Shown one piece after another: positions 33,926 through 43,016 of a stretch of 46,842 nucleotides of DNA (within the stretch, counting starts at the first letter, position 1; every line of letters starts with the position of its first letter). The position numbers and the translations under genes are program-made. Origin of the DNA: Sterolibacterium sp. (GTDB lineage Bacteria; Pseudomonadota; Gammaproteobacteria; Burkholderiales; Rhodocyclaceae); contig JAGOVA010000017.1 of NCBI GenBank assembly GCA_018061005.1, forward strand, positions 1 to 46,842, written 5' to 3'. A model generated the notes under the pieces. That model searched no databases, had not been told where the DNA came from, and worked only from the letters and a program-made list of their open reading frames with translations.

Positions 33926-36606
33926 TCCTCCACAGTATGTATATCGAGTTTGACCAGGTCGAGCAGTTCGCGGTCGCTCATCTCGGTTAGATTGATTTCT
34001 CCCGCGCCCTCAACCACATCGGTAACCAGCCTTTGTTTGGCGCGGATCATCTCATCGATGCGTTCTTCGATGGTGCCACGGCAGACAAACTTATGCACCA
34101 GCACGTTGCGATGCTGGCCGATGCGGTAGGCGCGGTCAGTCGCCTGATTTTCGACGGCCGGGTTCCACCAGCGATCGAAATGCACCACATGCGAGGCCGC
34201 CGTGAGGTTGAGCCCCGCACCACCAGCCTTGAGGGAAAGAACGAAGAAGGGGATACGTTCATCTTCCTGAAACCGTTTGACCAGTTCGCGGCGTTTGGCT
34301 ACCGGCGTGCCGCCGTGCAGCACCAGCCCTTCACGACCAAACACGCCGCCGAGAAAGGCGGCCAGCGGGGCGGTGGTTTCCTGAAACTGACTGAACACCA
34401 GCAGTTTCTCTTGCCGGGCGGCGATGGTTTCGGCAATTTCACGCAAGCGGGCAAACTTGCCACTGTCCTGCGCCTGCCAGCCGCCATCGCCCACCCATTG
34501 CGAGGGGTGGTTGCAGATCTGCTTGAGCCGCATCAGCCAAGAGAGCACCAGCCCCTTGCGTTCGATGCCTTCGGCGGTTTCCAGTGCGTGCGCCAGGGCT
34601 TCCACCGCCGCCTGATAATGCGCGGCCTGCGTTGCCGAAAGCGCGCACCAGGCGGTGATTTCGGTCTTGTCCGGCAAGTCGGCAATGATGCGTTTGTCCG
34701 ACTTCATGCGGCGCAGGATGTAGGGGGCGACGAGGGCGCGCAGCGGCCTGTAATGGCCGCTTTCGGCGAGCCGTTTGGCGAACCCGGCAAAGGTGGCCGC
34801 CGAACCAAGCAATCCTGGATGAGTGAAGTCGAAGATCGACCAGAGATCCGACAGCCGGTTTTCTACCGGCGTGCCAGTGAGTGCGATGCGGGCATCGGCC
34901 TTGATCTGCTTGATCTGTTTGGTTTGCTGGGTGCTGGGATTCTTGATGGCCTGTGCTTCGTCGATGATGGCCAGCCGCCAGTGCATGGCGGCCAGATGAG
35001 GCAGGCGCGGCAGCGTGCCGTAGCTGGTGATGACCAGATCCACGCCGGCCAGTTGCGCTGCATTCAGCTTCAGCAAGGCCGCACGCGGCAGTTCGGAAGG
35101 ATGCGCGACCCGGCAGTTCAGGCTGGGGGCGAAGCGGGCGGCCTCCTGCATCCAGTTGGCCAGCAGCGAGGCCGGGACAACCAGCAAGCTGGGGCGATGC
35201 GGCGGGCCGCTGGTTTCCTGTTTGAGCGACAGCAGCAGGGCGATCACCTGGATGGTTTTGCCCAGCCCCATGTCATCGGCCAGACACGCGCCAAGCCCGA
35301 GACGGGTGAGCAGCGAGAGCCAGCGCAGGCCGTCCTGCTGATAGGGACGCAATGTGGCCTTGAGTGCCGGGCCGGGGTCGATGGCGGCCAGGGCTTCCGG
35401 CGAACGCAAGCCGCGCAGGGTGTCCGCCAGCCATGCGCCCGCGCCGATTTCCGACCAGTCGGCGTCAGGTGCGGCTTCTTCCAGCGTGGCACCAGCCAGC
35501 AAGCGCATGGCATCGGCCAGCGACAAGCCTTCATTCGCGGCGGCTTCGATGGCATTAAAGCGATCCAGCAGACGGCTCAGCCGTTCGCGATCCACTTCGA
35601 TCCAGCGACCACGGATCCATTGCAGCCCGTCGCTCCCGGCCAGCAAGGCCCGGATTTCTTTGGGGGTGAGCGCATCTCCGTCGAGGGTGACGGCCATGTT
35701 GAAATCGAGCAGGGCATTCAAACCCAGCGTCGACGGTACGTTCGTGCCGATCGTGGCATTCACCTTGGGGCGCGACGGACGACCGGCCTGCCATTGCGCG
35801 GGCATCCGGACGACGATGCCTGCGACTTCGATCTTCGGCAGGTCGTTGAGGAACTGCACGGCATCGCTCACGTCCCAGCGCAAGGGGTGATAAATCTCGC
35901 CGGAATCCACCATGGCGGCAATCCACGCGCAGGCTTCGGCGGCGCGTTGCACGGGCATCAGCAGCGTGAGTAACTGCGCCTTTTTGCGCGCGCCGGAAAG
36001 CTCGTTGAGTGCTTGCGACAGCGGCAGATGCTGCGCCTTGCCGTGGGCCGACAAGCGGGTGGTGTAAGTCGCCATGAAGGCAAACGGTGCGTCGGGATCC
36101 TTGCGGTTTTCGGCCAGGTTGAAATGCACTCGTCCTACCCGGTGCCAGGCGGGATGCCGCGATTGCAGGAAATCCTGCAACGATTGCTGTGCGCTGGCCA
36201 GTTCATCATTCAGCGCGGCATCGAGGCTCGCCCACAAGGTGGTGAGCTTTTCCGCATCGAGATATTCCGCACCCGGCATGGGCGGAATATCGGTGATCAG
36301 TTGCAGCAATGCCCGCTCGTCGGGCGGAATGACAGTTTCATCTTCGACTGTCGTGCAGCGCGCCGTGACATAGCGCGCGGCAAAATCGCGCCACCATGCC
36401 CACACCGGTGGCAAAGCCTGCCCGACCAGCGCCGCGCCCAGATAAACCAGCCCGTGCCCCGCACCTTGCGTAAAGGCGGCTGAAATGGCCACCGCATGAG
36501 CGGCAGGCAGCGGCTCCGCTGCGGCATCCACCAGGCAGGAAAGATGGCCAGCGGGGGTCAGTGTCAATGCCAGCAGGACAGAGGGCGCAGATTCTGTTGA
36601 GTTCAT
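33922..36606 (-). CDS. SNF2-family DEAD/DEAH helicase (HepA-like)
   Basis: The 894-residue protein has an N-terminal part of about 430 residues without a named domain, then the SNF2 ATPase core. Motif I is DDMGLGKT, the Walker B/DEAH-like box is IIDEAQAIKNPSTQQ, LTGTPVENRLSDLWSIFDF is motif III, and the C-terminal half has LVFSQFQETT, FFVLSLKAGGAGLNLTAA and motif VI QATDRAYRIGQ. It is likely a DNA translocase. The ATG at 36606 is chosen; the longer frame runs into gluQRS. It is followed by the SWIM gene. Confidence 0.94.
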   Translation of the reverse strand: MNSTESAPSVLLALTLTPAGHLSCLVDAAAEPLPAAHAVAISAAFTQGAGHGLVYLGAALVGQALPPVWAWWRDFAARYVTARCTTVEDETVIPPDERALLQLITDIPPMPGAEYLDAEKLTTLWASLDAALNDELASAQQSLQDFLQSRHPAWHRVGRVHFNLAENRKDPDAPFAFMATYTTRLSAHGKAQHLPLSQALNELSGARKKAQLLTLLMPVQRAAEACAWIAAMVDSGEIYHPLRWDVSDAVQFLNDLPKIEVAGIVVRMPAQWQAGRPSRPKVNATIGTNVPSTLGLNALLDFNMAVTLDGDALTPKEIRALLAGSDGLQWIRGRWIEVDRERLSRLLDRFNAIEAAANEGLSLADAMRLLAGATLEEAAPDADWSEIGAGAWLADTLRGLRSPEALAAIDPGPALKATLRPYQQDGLRWLSLLTRLGLGACLADDMGLGKTIQVIALLLSLKQETSGPPHRPSLLVVPASLLANWMQEAARFAPSLNCRVAHPSELPRAALLKLNAAQLAGVDLVITSYGTLPRLPHLAAMHWRLAIIDEAQAIKNPSTQQTKQIKQIKADARIALTGTPVENRLSDLWSIFDFTHPGLLGSAATFAGFAKRLAESGHYRPLRALVAPYILRRMKSDKRIIADLPDKTEITAWCALSATQAAHYQAAVEALAHALETAEGIERKGLVLSWLMRLKQICNHPSQWVGDGGWQAQDSGKFARLREIAETIAARQEKLLVFSQFQETTAPLAAFLGGVFGREGLVLHGGTPVAKRRELVKRFQEDERIPFFVLSLKAGGAGLNLTAASHVVHFDRWWNPAVENQATDRAYRIGQHRNVLVHKFVCRGTIEERIDEMIRAKQRLVTDVVEGAGEINLTEMSDRELLDLVKLDIHTVEE

Positions 36607-36610
36607 AGCT

Positions 36611-37546
36611 TCATGGGCTGCGGGTGAGCCGTTGCGTGGCGAAGGATGCGTTTTTGCACGGGATGCCTGCCATAGACCAGTGCGCCACCGCCCATTGCCA
36701 GAGCGCGTCCCGCGTTGCTGAACGTAATTCTTCCGGAGGCTGCTGGCCGAGGAATTCCAGCGCGGCCAGTAGGGCGGGGATGGCTTGCTGTGCCACCAGC
36801 GGCGCGGCGTGGGTCTGTTTGGAGAGCTTTTCGCCGTGGGCATCGAGCACCACGGGCAGATGGGCGTATTGCGGGGTGGCCAGGCCAAGCCGGTGTTGCA
36901 GGAGGATTTGCCGGGGGGTGGAACCCAGCAGGTCGGCGCCGCGCACCACATGAGTCACCCCCTGCGCGGCGTCATCGACCACCACGGCCAGTTGATAGGC
37001 ATACAGGCCATCGGCGCGGCGCAGGACAAAATCGCCTGCCTCGTCTGCCAATGATTGCCCGATGATGCCGCAAACCGCATCCGTAAATGCGATGTTTTCC
37101 TCATCGACCCGCAACCGCCAGGCGCGCGCGCTGCGGCCTGCAGGCAGCCCGTGGCGGCAGGTGCCCGGGTAGATCAACGCGCCATCCGCCGCCCGTGCGG
37201 CCGGATGGGTGATCGTGATCCGCGAATCGGCCAGTTCGCTGCGCGTGCAGGCGCAGGCATACACCTGACCGGTCGCCCGCAGTTGCTCGAAAGCCGCGCG
37301 ATAAATCTCGTCACGCGCGCTTTGGTACAGCACTTCCCCTGCCCATTCAAAACCGTAGGCATCGAGCAAGCGGAGGATGGCATCCGCCGCCGCCAGCTGA
37401 CAGCGGGGGCGATCGAGATCTTCAATACGCACGAACCAGTGGCCACCGTGCGCCCGTGCGTCGAGATAGCTGCCCACCGCCGCGACCAGCGAGCCGAAAT
37501 GCAACGGGCCGGTGGGTGAGGGGGCAAAACGGCCGCGATAGGGCAT
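36611..37546 (-). CDS. gluQRS: Glutamyl-Q tRNA(Asp) synthetase
   Basis: This 311-residue paralogue of GluRS lacks the anticodon-binding domain and attaches glutamate to queuosine in tRNA-Asp. The HIGH-like motif is PSPTGPLHFGSL, the zinc cysteines lie in YACACTRSEL and further GTCRHG, and the KMSKS-like motif is EKLSKQT. The ATG at 37546 is chosen over a TTG three codons upstream. It is 4 bases from the SNF2 gene on the same strand, so the three genes gluQRS, SNF2 and SWIM may form one transcript. Confidence 0.95.
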   Translation of the reverse strand: MPYRGRFAPSPTGPLHFGSLVAAVGSYLDARAHGGHWFVRIEDLDRPRCQLAAADAILRLLDAYGFEWAGEVLYQSARDEIYRAAFEQLRATGQVYACACTRSELADSRITITHPAARAADGALIYPGTCRHGLPAGRSARAWRLRVDEENIAFTDAVCGIIGQSLADEAGDFVLRRADGLYAYQLAVVVDDAAQGVTHVVRGADLLGSTPRQILLQHRLGLATPQYAHLPVVLDAHGEKLSKQTHAAPLVAQQAIPALLAALEFLGQQPPEELRSATRDALWQWAVAHWSMAGIPCKNASFATQRLTRSP

Positions 37547-37807
37547 CTGGATCAATGGCTTACCGCAGACACATATCTTCCCGGGAAAAACAGCATGCTG
37601 GAAAACCTGGGGTGATGAACATGGTGTGTGCCTGTGGTGGGGTCCAGCTGAAGGAAAAATACGGTAGCGGTGCTGACAACGATGTCAGCCATTTTATGAC
37701 AGGCCGTCGTGTCTTGCTGGCACGGATGTGCTGCAGATCCGTCTGGTCGCGTGCGCTGCGATCACCAAGAATACGAAGTCGTGATTTTACGATTTCAGGA
37801 GCCCACC

Positions 37808-38719
37808 ATGGCTGAATACCCTCAACATCAACCGACGACCCGCTCAGCCGTTTCGGATACCGTTGCGCCCGACCTCATCGTTCATGATGTGGGCATCGAT
37901 GCCCAAAAGAAGGCGAAGCTCGATGTTCGGCAACTGTTGATCCGCAGCTTTCTGTGCACGCCATTTCTGGCTTATGCCGTGGCACTGGTGGCTTTGCTCA
38001 TCAGCCAGGGCGTGCCGAGTGCCGTGGCGGGCCTGCTGTTTCCGGCGGGTTACGTCATGCTCTCTGTTCTCGGCCTGGAAATGGCGACCGGCAGTTTTTC
38101 GGTGATGCCCATCGGACTTCAGCTGGGCTTGCTGAATGGCCGTGACGTGATCCGCAACTGGAGCTGGACATTCATCGGCAACCTGCTGGGCGGCGTGTTC
38201 TTCGCCTGGCTGCTGTGGTTTTCGCTGACCAAGGGCGGCCAACTGAATGCCGATGGCTTACTGGCGGTCATTGCACACCTGGCCGAGAAGAAAGTGTCTT
38301 ATCAGCATTACGGGCTGAGTGGCTGGGTGGCCGCAGTGGGCATGGGCGTGCTGTGCAACTGGCTGGTCAGCCTGGGGCCGATCATGGCCAAGTCCACGCA
38401 CAGCATGGTGGGCAAGATCACCATCATCTGGCTGCCGATTGCGACCTTTTTTGCGCTGGGTTTCGAGCATGCCGTGGTCAATCTATTCGTCTTTCCGCTG
38501 GGCATGCTGGCCGGTGCATCCGTCAGCTTCAGTGACTGGTGGTTGTGGAACCAGATTCCCGTCACGCTGGGCAACATCATCGGGGCGGTGCTGTTCAATT
38601 GCGCGTTGTGGGCGGGGACGCATCACGCGTCATCCACGCCATCCACGCCATCCACGCCATCCACGCCATCCACGCCATCCGCTCCGGCCGAAGGGCTTGC
38701 CGTACCCCAAACAGCCTGA
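37808..38719 (+). CDS. Formate/nitrite transporter family protein with Ser-Thr-Pro tail
   Basis: The 303-residue protein has six predicted membrane helices and FNT family features (LIRSFLCTPFLAYAVALVAL, SWTFIGNLLGGVFFAW, CNWLVSLGPIMAKSTHSMVG and PLGMLAGASVSFSDW), typical of FocA/NirC channels. AGGAG lies 5 bases before the ATG. The last 30 residues carry a (Ser-Thr-Pro)n repeat coded by a 9-base tandem repeat. NarK-type transport genes follow, so nitrite passage is the likely role; formate is an alternative. A 6-base hairpin (37672-37689) lies in the 261-base upstream gap, which otherwise shows no clear promoter. Confidence 0.92.
   Translation: MAEYPQHQPTTRSAVSDTVAPDLIVHDVGIDAQKKAKLDVRQLLIRSFLCTPFLAYAVALVALLISQGVPSAVAGLLFPAGYVMLSVLGLEMATGSFSVMPIGLQLGLLNGRDVIRNWSWTFIGNLLGGVFFAWLLWFSLTKGGQLNADGLLAVIAHLAEKKVSYQHYGLSGWVAAVGMGVLCNWLVSLGPIMAKSTHSMVGKITIIWLPIATFFALGFEHAVVNLFVFPLGMLAGASVSFSDWWLWNQIPVTLGNIIGAVLFNCALWAGTHHASSTPSTPSTPSTPSTPSAPAEGLAVPQTA
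38632..38676 (+). repeat. 9-base tandem repeat in the transporter gene
   Basis: Five perfect copies of ATCCACGCC, followed by a partial sixth, code for Ser-Thr-Pro units. As the unit is a multiple of three, gain or loss of units changes tail length without shifting the frame. Confidence 0.95.
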
Positions 38720-38756
38720 ACGCCGAAACGAATACCCACTCTGAATGGAGTCTCTC

Positions 38757-40040
38757 ATGCACCCTGCCGCTATCGAACCTGTATCCGAACCGAACGGAAA
38801 TATGCGTGTCCTGTGGTTTGCCTTTCTGGCCTTTGCCCTGGGGTTTGCCATTTGGGGCATGTTTTCGGCACTGGGACCCTTTCTGATCAAGTGGTATCAC
38901 CTCACCCCCAGCCAGGCACTATTTTTGGCCGCCATGCCGCCATTTTTTGCCACGGCGGTCAGTATTCCGCTGGGCATTGCGGCGGACCGGTTCGGCGGGC
39001 GACGGATATTCAGCATCACGTTGATGCTCATCACCCTGCCGTTGATTGCCGGCCTGTTTGCCGATACCTATCTGGCTTTTCTGATGCTGGGGCTGTTTCT
39101 GGGGCTGGGCGGAGCCACTTTTGTGGTGGGTAATGCCCATGTGTCTTCCTGGTATCCAAAATCGCGTCAGGGAACGGCATTGGGCGTTTTTGCCCTGGGC
39201 AACTTCGGGATCAGCATCGGCATGATTGCCGTCCCGTTCCTGATCACCCAGGTGCTGGGCGGGCCGGAAGGCTATTTGCCCCAACCGGCCAAAATGACAC
39301 TGGGACCCATCGTCGGCTGGCATCTGATCTTTCTGGTGGCCGCTGTGCCAACCGTCATCATGGCGATTTGCTACTGGCTCTTTACCGAAGATCCTCCCCA
39401 GCGGAAAAGCCCCCTGAGTCTGGCTGAAATTTTTGCGGTATATAAATCCGGCCCGCTGGTCTGGATTGTGACCTACCTGTACTGGACTTCCTTTGGCACG
39501 CTGACGTTCTTTTCGGCCACCACGCCGACCTATCTGGTGGATCGCTGGGGCGTGGATCCGACGGAAGCCTCCATGCTGTTTACCGCATCACTGGTGGTGT
39601 TCGTTGCTTTCATGCGTCCTGTGGGCGGATGGCTTTCCGACCGGCTTGAACCGTTGAAAATGCTGACCTGGCTGTTTGGCGGAGCGGCAATTTTCACGAT
39701 CGTGTTGTTGATGGAGGTTTCACTGACGGTGCAGATCTGGTCGATTTATGCCATGGCGCTGATTTCCGGTGCGGCATCGGCCACGGTCATCAAGCTGATT
39801 CCAACCTATTTCACCCAGGTGGGTGCGGTGAGTGGTCTGGCCAAGGCCGCAGGTGCGGCCTGTGGTTTCACCATGACGATGGTGATGGCCTTCAGCAAGA
39901 ACATGACGCAAGGTTACACGCTGGGCTTTGCCGTCTGGGCGGCCATGAATGTACTGGCGTTCTATCTGGCCTATCGCCGCACGGGCTTTCCTGAGCAGGA
40001 ACCCCGTCTGTCGATAGAAACCGCTGCCGCTGCTGCATGA
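38757..40040 (+). CDS. narK: NarK-type nitrate/nitrite transporter (MFS)
   Basis: The 427-residue major facilitator protein has twelve predicted membrane helices. LGLFLGLGGATFVVGNAHVS-SWYPKSRQGTALGV is the nitrate-signature region of the NarK/NNP family, and GLAKAAGAACGFTMT is the second signature. Its C-terminus is short and Ala-rich. GGAG lies 7 bases before the ATG at 38757; an ATG at 38745 lacks a ribosome site. Located between an FNT channel and a two-component system, it probably takes up nitrate or exports nitrite. Confidence 0.9.
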   Translation: MHPAAIEPVSEPNGNMRVLWFAFLAFALGFAIWGMFSALGPFLIKWYHLTPSQALFLAAMPPFFATAVSIPLGIAADRFGGRRIFSITLMLITLPLIAGLFADTYLAFLMLGLFLGLGGATFVVGNAHVSSWYPKSRQGTALGVFALGNFGISIGMIAVPFLITQVLGGPEGYLPQPAKMTLGPIVGWHLIFLVAAVPTVIMAICYWLFTEDPPQRKSPLSLAEIFAVYKSGPLVWIVTYLYWTSFGTLTFFSATTPTYLVDRWGVDPTEASMLFTASLVVFVAFMRPVGGWLSDRLEPLKMLTWLFGGAAIFTIVLLMEVSLTVQIWSIYAMALISGAASATVIKLIPTYFTQVGAVSGLAKAAGAACGFTMTMVMAFSKNMTQGYTLGFAVWAAMNVLAFYLAYRRTGFPEQEPRLSIETAAAAA

Positions 40041-40080
40041 ACAATGCAGGCAGCCCCTTGTTATTCAATAAAGGAACCCT

Positions 40081-40431
40081 ATGAATCCCCGTTTTTCAAC
40101 GAAAGCCACGATGCGCACGCCCTGTGCTTCCGGCATGACCACACGCTCGAACACGCCGGGTCGGTGGAGTGAGCGTGGCCGTCTGGCCATCCTCACCGGC
40201 TGGCTCATTTCCATGTTCGGGATAGTGCTGTATTGTCTGACCATGTTGAGCGGTGTTCATGGCAGCGAAGTGCTGACAATACAAGAAGGCGGCTGGAAGG
40301 GCATGGCAGCCCTCTTGCTATTAGTGACGGGGGTGCTGCTATGGTTTTATGGCGCGGTCGCCTCCTTGCGGGAACTCGAATGGCAGGAACCACAGGAACC
40401 GCAGGACAAGGGGTGGGGCGCGACATTCTGA
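40081..40431 (+). CDS. Small hypothetical membrane protein
   Basis: The 116-residue protein starts with a polar basic stretch (residues 1-35), then two membrane helices (about 37-58 and 75-95) and an acidic Glu/Pro/Gln tail (WQEPQEPQDKGW). AAAGGA lies 6 bases before the ATG. I do not recognise the family. Its place, 40 bases after narK and 60 bases before the sensor kinase, suggests an operon and a helper role in nitrate/nitrite transport or signalling, an inference from position only. Confidence 0.65.
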   Translation: MNPRFSTKATMRTPCASGMTTRSNTPGRWSERGRLAILTGWLISMFGIVLYCLTMLSGVHGSEVLTIQEGGWKGMAALLLLVTGVLLWFYGAVASLRELEWQEPQEPQDKGWGATF

Positions 40432-40491
40432 GGAACCCGCGCACACGCTGCTGGTGCGCGCGGACGATGCCTCTCCGCCCGGCCGGGTGTC

Positions 40492-42279
40492 ATGCCTGAT
40501 CTGCTACCCTTTCAAACCCTGCGGGGCAAGCTGGTGTTCTTTGCGTGCTTTGCCACGCTGCCGGCCTTTATTTTTGTTCTTTCTGTGGCCACCAACGAGC
40601 GGGCGGCAGCGCTGGAAAAAGCGCAGGTCGAATCGCTCTATGTGGCCGAAAGCGCGTCGCGTGAACACGCGCATCAGGTCGAGGGTGCGCGGCGCTTGCT
40701 GGAAACCCTGTCGGCCTTGCATCTGGAGGGGGAAGGCGCCGTTCAGCTGCCGGTACTGCTGCCGGCCATCCTGAGTGGATTCCCGCAATTTGCCAACATT
40801 GGCGCGCTAACGCCGGAAGGCGAGCTGGCTTACAGCGTGGTGCCACCTCCCGGCCATATCAGCATGGCCCGCCTGCCCGTATTTCAGGAAGCCTTGTCCT
40901 CCCGCCAGGTGGCGATCGGGACCTACCTCGTCGGCCTGATTGTTCAGCGTCCGATCCTCATCATGGCCCGATCGCTGCGTGATCTGGCTGGAAAGCCGAA
41001 TCATGTCTTGTTCATCGCCCTGGATCTGGCCTGGCTGAACCAACTCGCCCGTAGCGTCAGCCTGCCACCGGGCAACGCATTGCTCATCGTGGATCGGGAT
41101 GGCAACGTGCTGGCCAGCTCCATGCCGGAAGAGACAGCACCGGTGGCACATCGCACGCTGCAGGGTATGGCACAACTGCTCAGCCAGCCCGGGACATTGA
41201 GCCGGGTTCAAACCCCCGATGGCATACACCGCATGGCTGTTGCGCGCCCGCTGGAAGGATTGCCGGGGATCTGGGTGGTGATCGCTACGCCGGAAGAGCG
41301 GGTGTATGACATCGCCAATGACATCTTTTTGCGCGATCTCGTCGTCCTGGCGTTGCTGACGGTGATTGCCATTCTGTCTTCACTGGTGGCGACGGATTTT
41401 TCGGTGCTCAAGGATATCCGCGCCTTGTCGCGTGCGACGCGACGTTTTGGCAGTGGCGAGCTCACGGTACGGGTGGCGGTTCCGCCTGCGGAAGGGGAAA
41501 TCCGGAATCTGGCCCTGGCCTTCAACACCATGGCCGATGTGCGGGCGCAGCACTATCAGGCGAACCGTCTGGCGCAGGATCGATTGCGTGCGCTAACGCA
41601 CCAGTTGCAGCATGCCCGGGAAGAAGAGGCGGCCCGTATCGCCCAGGAACTGCATGACGAACTGGGGCAGGAGCTCAGTGTCATGCGGCTGGAACTGGAA
41701 AGACTGATGCGTTGTATTCAGGTCAATGATGACTGTATCGAATGCAAAACCCTGCTGAATCTGATCGATGAATTCGGCGCGCGTATCGATGCGGCCGTGC
41801 GCTCTGTCCGGCGGATTTCTTCCGAATTACGCCCGGGGGTACTCGACCGCCTGGGTTTGCAGGCCGGGCTGGAATGGCTGCTGAGTCAGTTTGAGCGGCG
41901 TACCGGCATTGCTGCCCGTCTGCAGGCGACAGGCCACATGCATCAAATTCAGCACGGTGAGCGGGATAGCGATATTTCGACGGCTCTGTTTCGTATCACC
42001 CAGGAAGCCCTGACCAATGTCGCCCGCCATTCCGGGGCAAGCTGGGTGACAACCGAGTTGCAGATGGAAGCGCATCAGGTGCTGCTGATGATTCGTGATA
42101 ATGGCAAAGGGTTCGATGTGGCCGGGAAATTCAGCCAGCCTTCTCTGGGGGTGCTGGGCATGCAGGAGCGTGCCGGGCGGCTGGGTGGCACATTCGATCT
42201 CATCAGTGCGCCCGGGCAGGGAACGGTACTCAGGGTCACCTTGCCACGCCACCCCCTCGATGGAGAAAACAAAGCATGA
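40492..42279 (+). CDS. NarX/NarQ-like sensor histidine kinase with a periplasmic domain
   Basis: The 595-residue kinase has two membrane helices (about residues 14-32 and 280-302) around a 240-residue periplasmic dCACHE-like domain, then HAMP (300-350), a HisKA_3 domain with His388 (ELHDELGQEL) and an HATPase_c domain (FRITQEALTNVARHSGA, IRDNGKGFD, LGVLGMQERAGRLGG). The nitrate-binding P box of NarX is not seen, so the ligand is uncertain. It overlaps the response regulator by ATGA. A cysteine pair (Cys-x6-Cys, VNDDCIECK with MRC upstream) near residue 405-422 could be redox active. Confidence 0.93.
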   Translation: MPDLLPFQTLRGKLVFFACFATLPAFIFVLSVATNERAAALEKAQVESLYVAESASREHAHQVEGARRLLETLSALHLEGEGAVQLPVLLPAILSGFPQFANIGALTPEGELAYSVVPPPGHISMARLPVFQEALSSRQVAIGTYLVGLIVQRPILIMARSLRDLAGKPNHVLFIALDLAWLNQLARSVSLPPGNALLIVDRDGNVLASSMPEETAPVAHRTLQGMAQLLSQPGTLSRVQTPDGIHRMAVARPLEGLPGIWVVIATPEERVYDIANDIFLRDLVVLALLTVIAILSSLVATDFSVLKDIRALSRATRRFGSGELTVRVAVPPAEGEIRNLALAFNTMADVRAQHYQANRLAQDRLRALTHQLQHAREEEAARIAQELHDELGQELSVMRLELERLMRCIQVNDDCIECKTLLNLIDEFGARIDAAVRSVRRISSELRPGVLDRLGLQAGLEWLLSQFERRTGIAARLQATGHMHQIQHGERDSDISTALFRITQEALTNVARHSGASWVTTELQMEAHQVLLMIRDNGKGFDVAGKFSQPSLGVLGMQERAGRLGGTFDLISAPGQGTVLRVTLPRHPLDGENKA

Positions 42280-42902
42280 AAATATTGCTGGTGGATGACC
42301 ATGCCATTCTGCGTGCCGGCTTGTGCCGGATACTCAAGGACGATCTGCAGGCCGTGGTGGGCGAAGCCGCGCATTGTGATGAGGCCATGCAACAGCTCGA
42401 ATCGGCCGACTGGGATCTTGTGTTGCTGGACATTTCCCTGCCAGGACGCAGCGGGCTTGATCTGCTGCCGGATATTCGTGCGCTGTATCCAAAGACCCGG
42501 GTCATCATCCTGAGCAGCTTCGACGATACACAATTCGCCGTGCGCTCTTTCCGGGATGGAGCTGCGGCATTTCTGACCAAGGAAAGAGCGCCTCGCGAAT
42601 TGATCCATGCCATCCAGACCGTCATGCTGGGTCGGCGGTACATTACGCCCGACCTGGCCGATCAGCTGGTTTCCCTGCTGGCGCAGGATGCCCCCAAAGC
42701 GCCCCATGAAACCTTGTCCAGCCGTGAGTTCGAGGTATTCCGGCTGATTGCTTCGGCGATGGCGCCGAAGGAAATTTCCAGACAACTGGATATCAGTCCA
42801 AAAACCGTCAGCACCTATCGCGCGCGCATCCTCGAAAAAATGAACATGACCACGAGCGCTGAACTCATGCAGTACGCAGTACGGCACGCGCTGGTGAGCT
42901 GA
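42276..42902 (+). CDS. NarL/FixJ-family response regulator
   Basis: The 208-residue regulator has a receiver domain with phosphorylated Asp52 (LLDISLPG), switch residue Ser in VIILSSF and Lys in AFLTKE, and a C-terminal LuxR-type HTH (LSSREFEVFRLIASAMAPKEISRQLDISPKTVSTYRARIL read in parts). It is coupled to the kinase gene by ATGA overlap. The targets probably include the upstream transport genes. Confidence 0.95.
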   Translation: MKILLVDDHAILRAGLCRILKDDLQAVVGEAAHCDEAMQQLESADWDLVLLDISLPGRSGLDLLPDIRALYPKTRVIILSSFDDTQFAVRSFRDGAAAFLTKERAPRELIHAIQTVMLGRRYITPDLADQLVSLLAQDAPKAPHETLSSREFEVFRLIASAMAPKEISRQLDISPKTVSTYRARILEKMNMTTSAELMQYAVRHALVS

Positions 42903-42934
42903 CTGCTGAGCTGACTCAACTTTCCGCCGCGTAT

Positions 42935-42948
42935 TTGACATGTATCAA
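42935..42948 (+). promoter_or_regulatory. FNR/ANR-like site and promoter before the macro-domain gene
   Basis: TTGAC-ATGT-ATCAA matches the FNR palindrome TTGAT-N4-ATCAA in nine of ten positions. A -10-like TAGAAT lies at 42970-42975, which places a transcription start near 42982 and the FNR site about 41 bases before it, the class II activating position. Confidence 0.65.
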
Positions 42949-43016
42949 ACCATCCGCAAGGGCGCTGGATAGAATGAATTCAGCAGCATCAATAAACCGT
43001 CATAAAGGAGCGTTTC

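Noticed and set aside
34033-35973. 646-codon plus-strand open frame inside the SNF2 gene
   Set aside because: Antisense to an unmistakable helicase; the translation has no family motif and odd composition.
37544-37560. FNR-like half-site TTGATCCAGAT at the gluQRS start
   Set aside because: Only one half matches and it overlaps the start codon, so it is not a credible operator for the gene or for the transporter operon.
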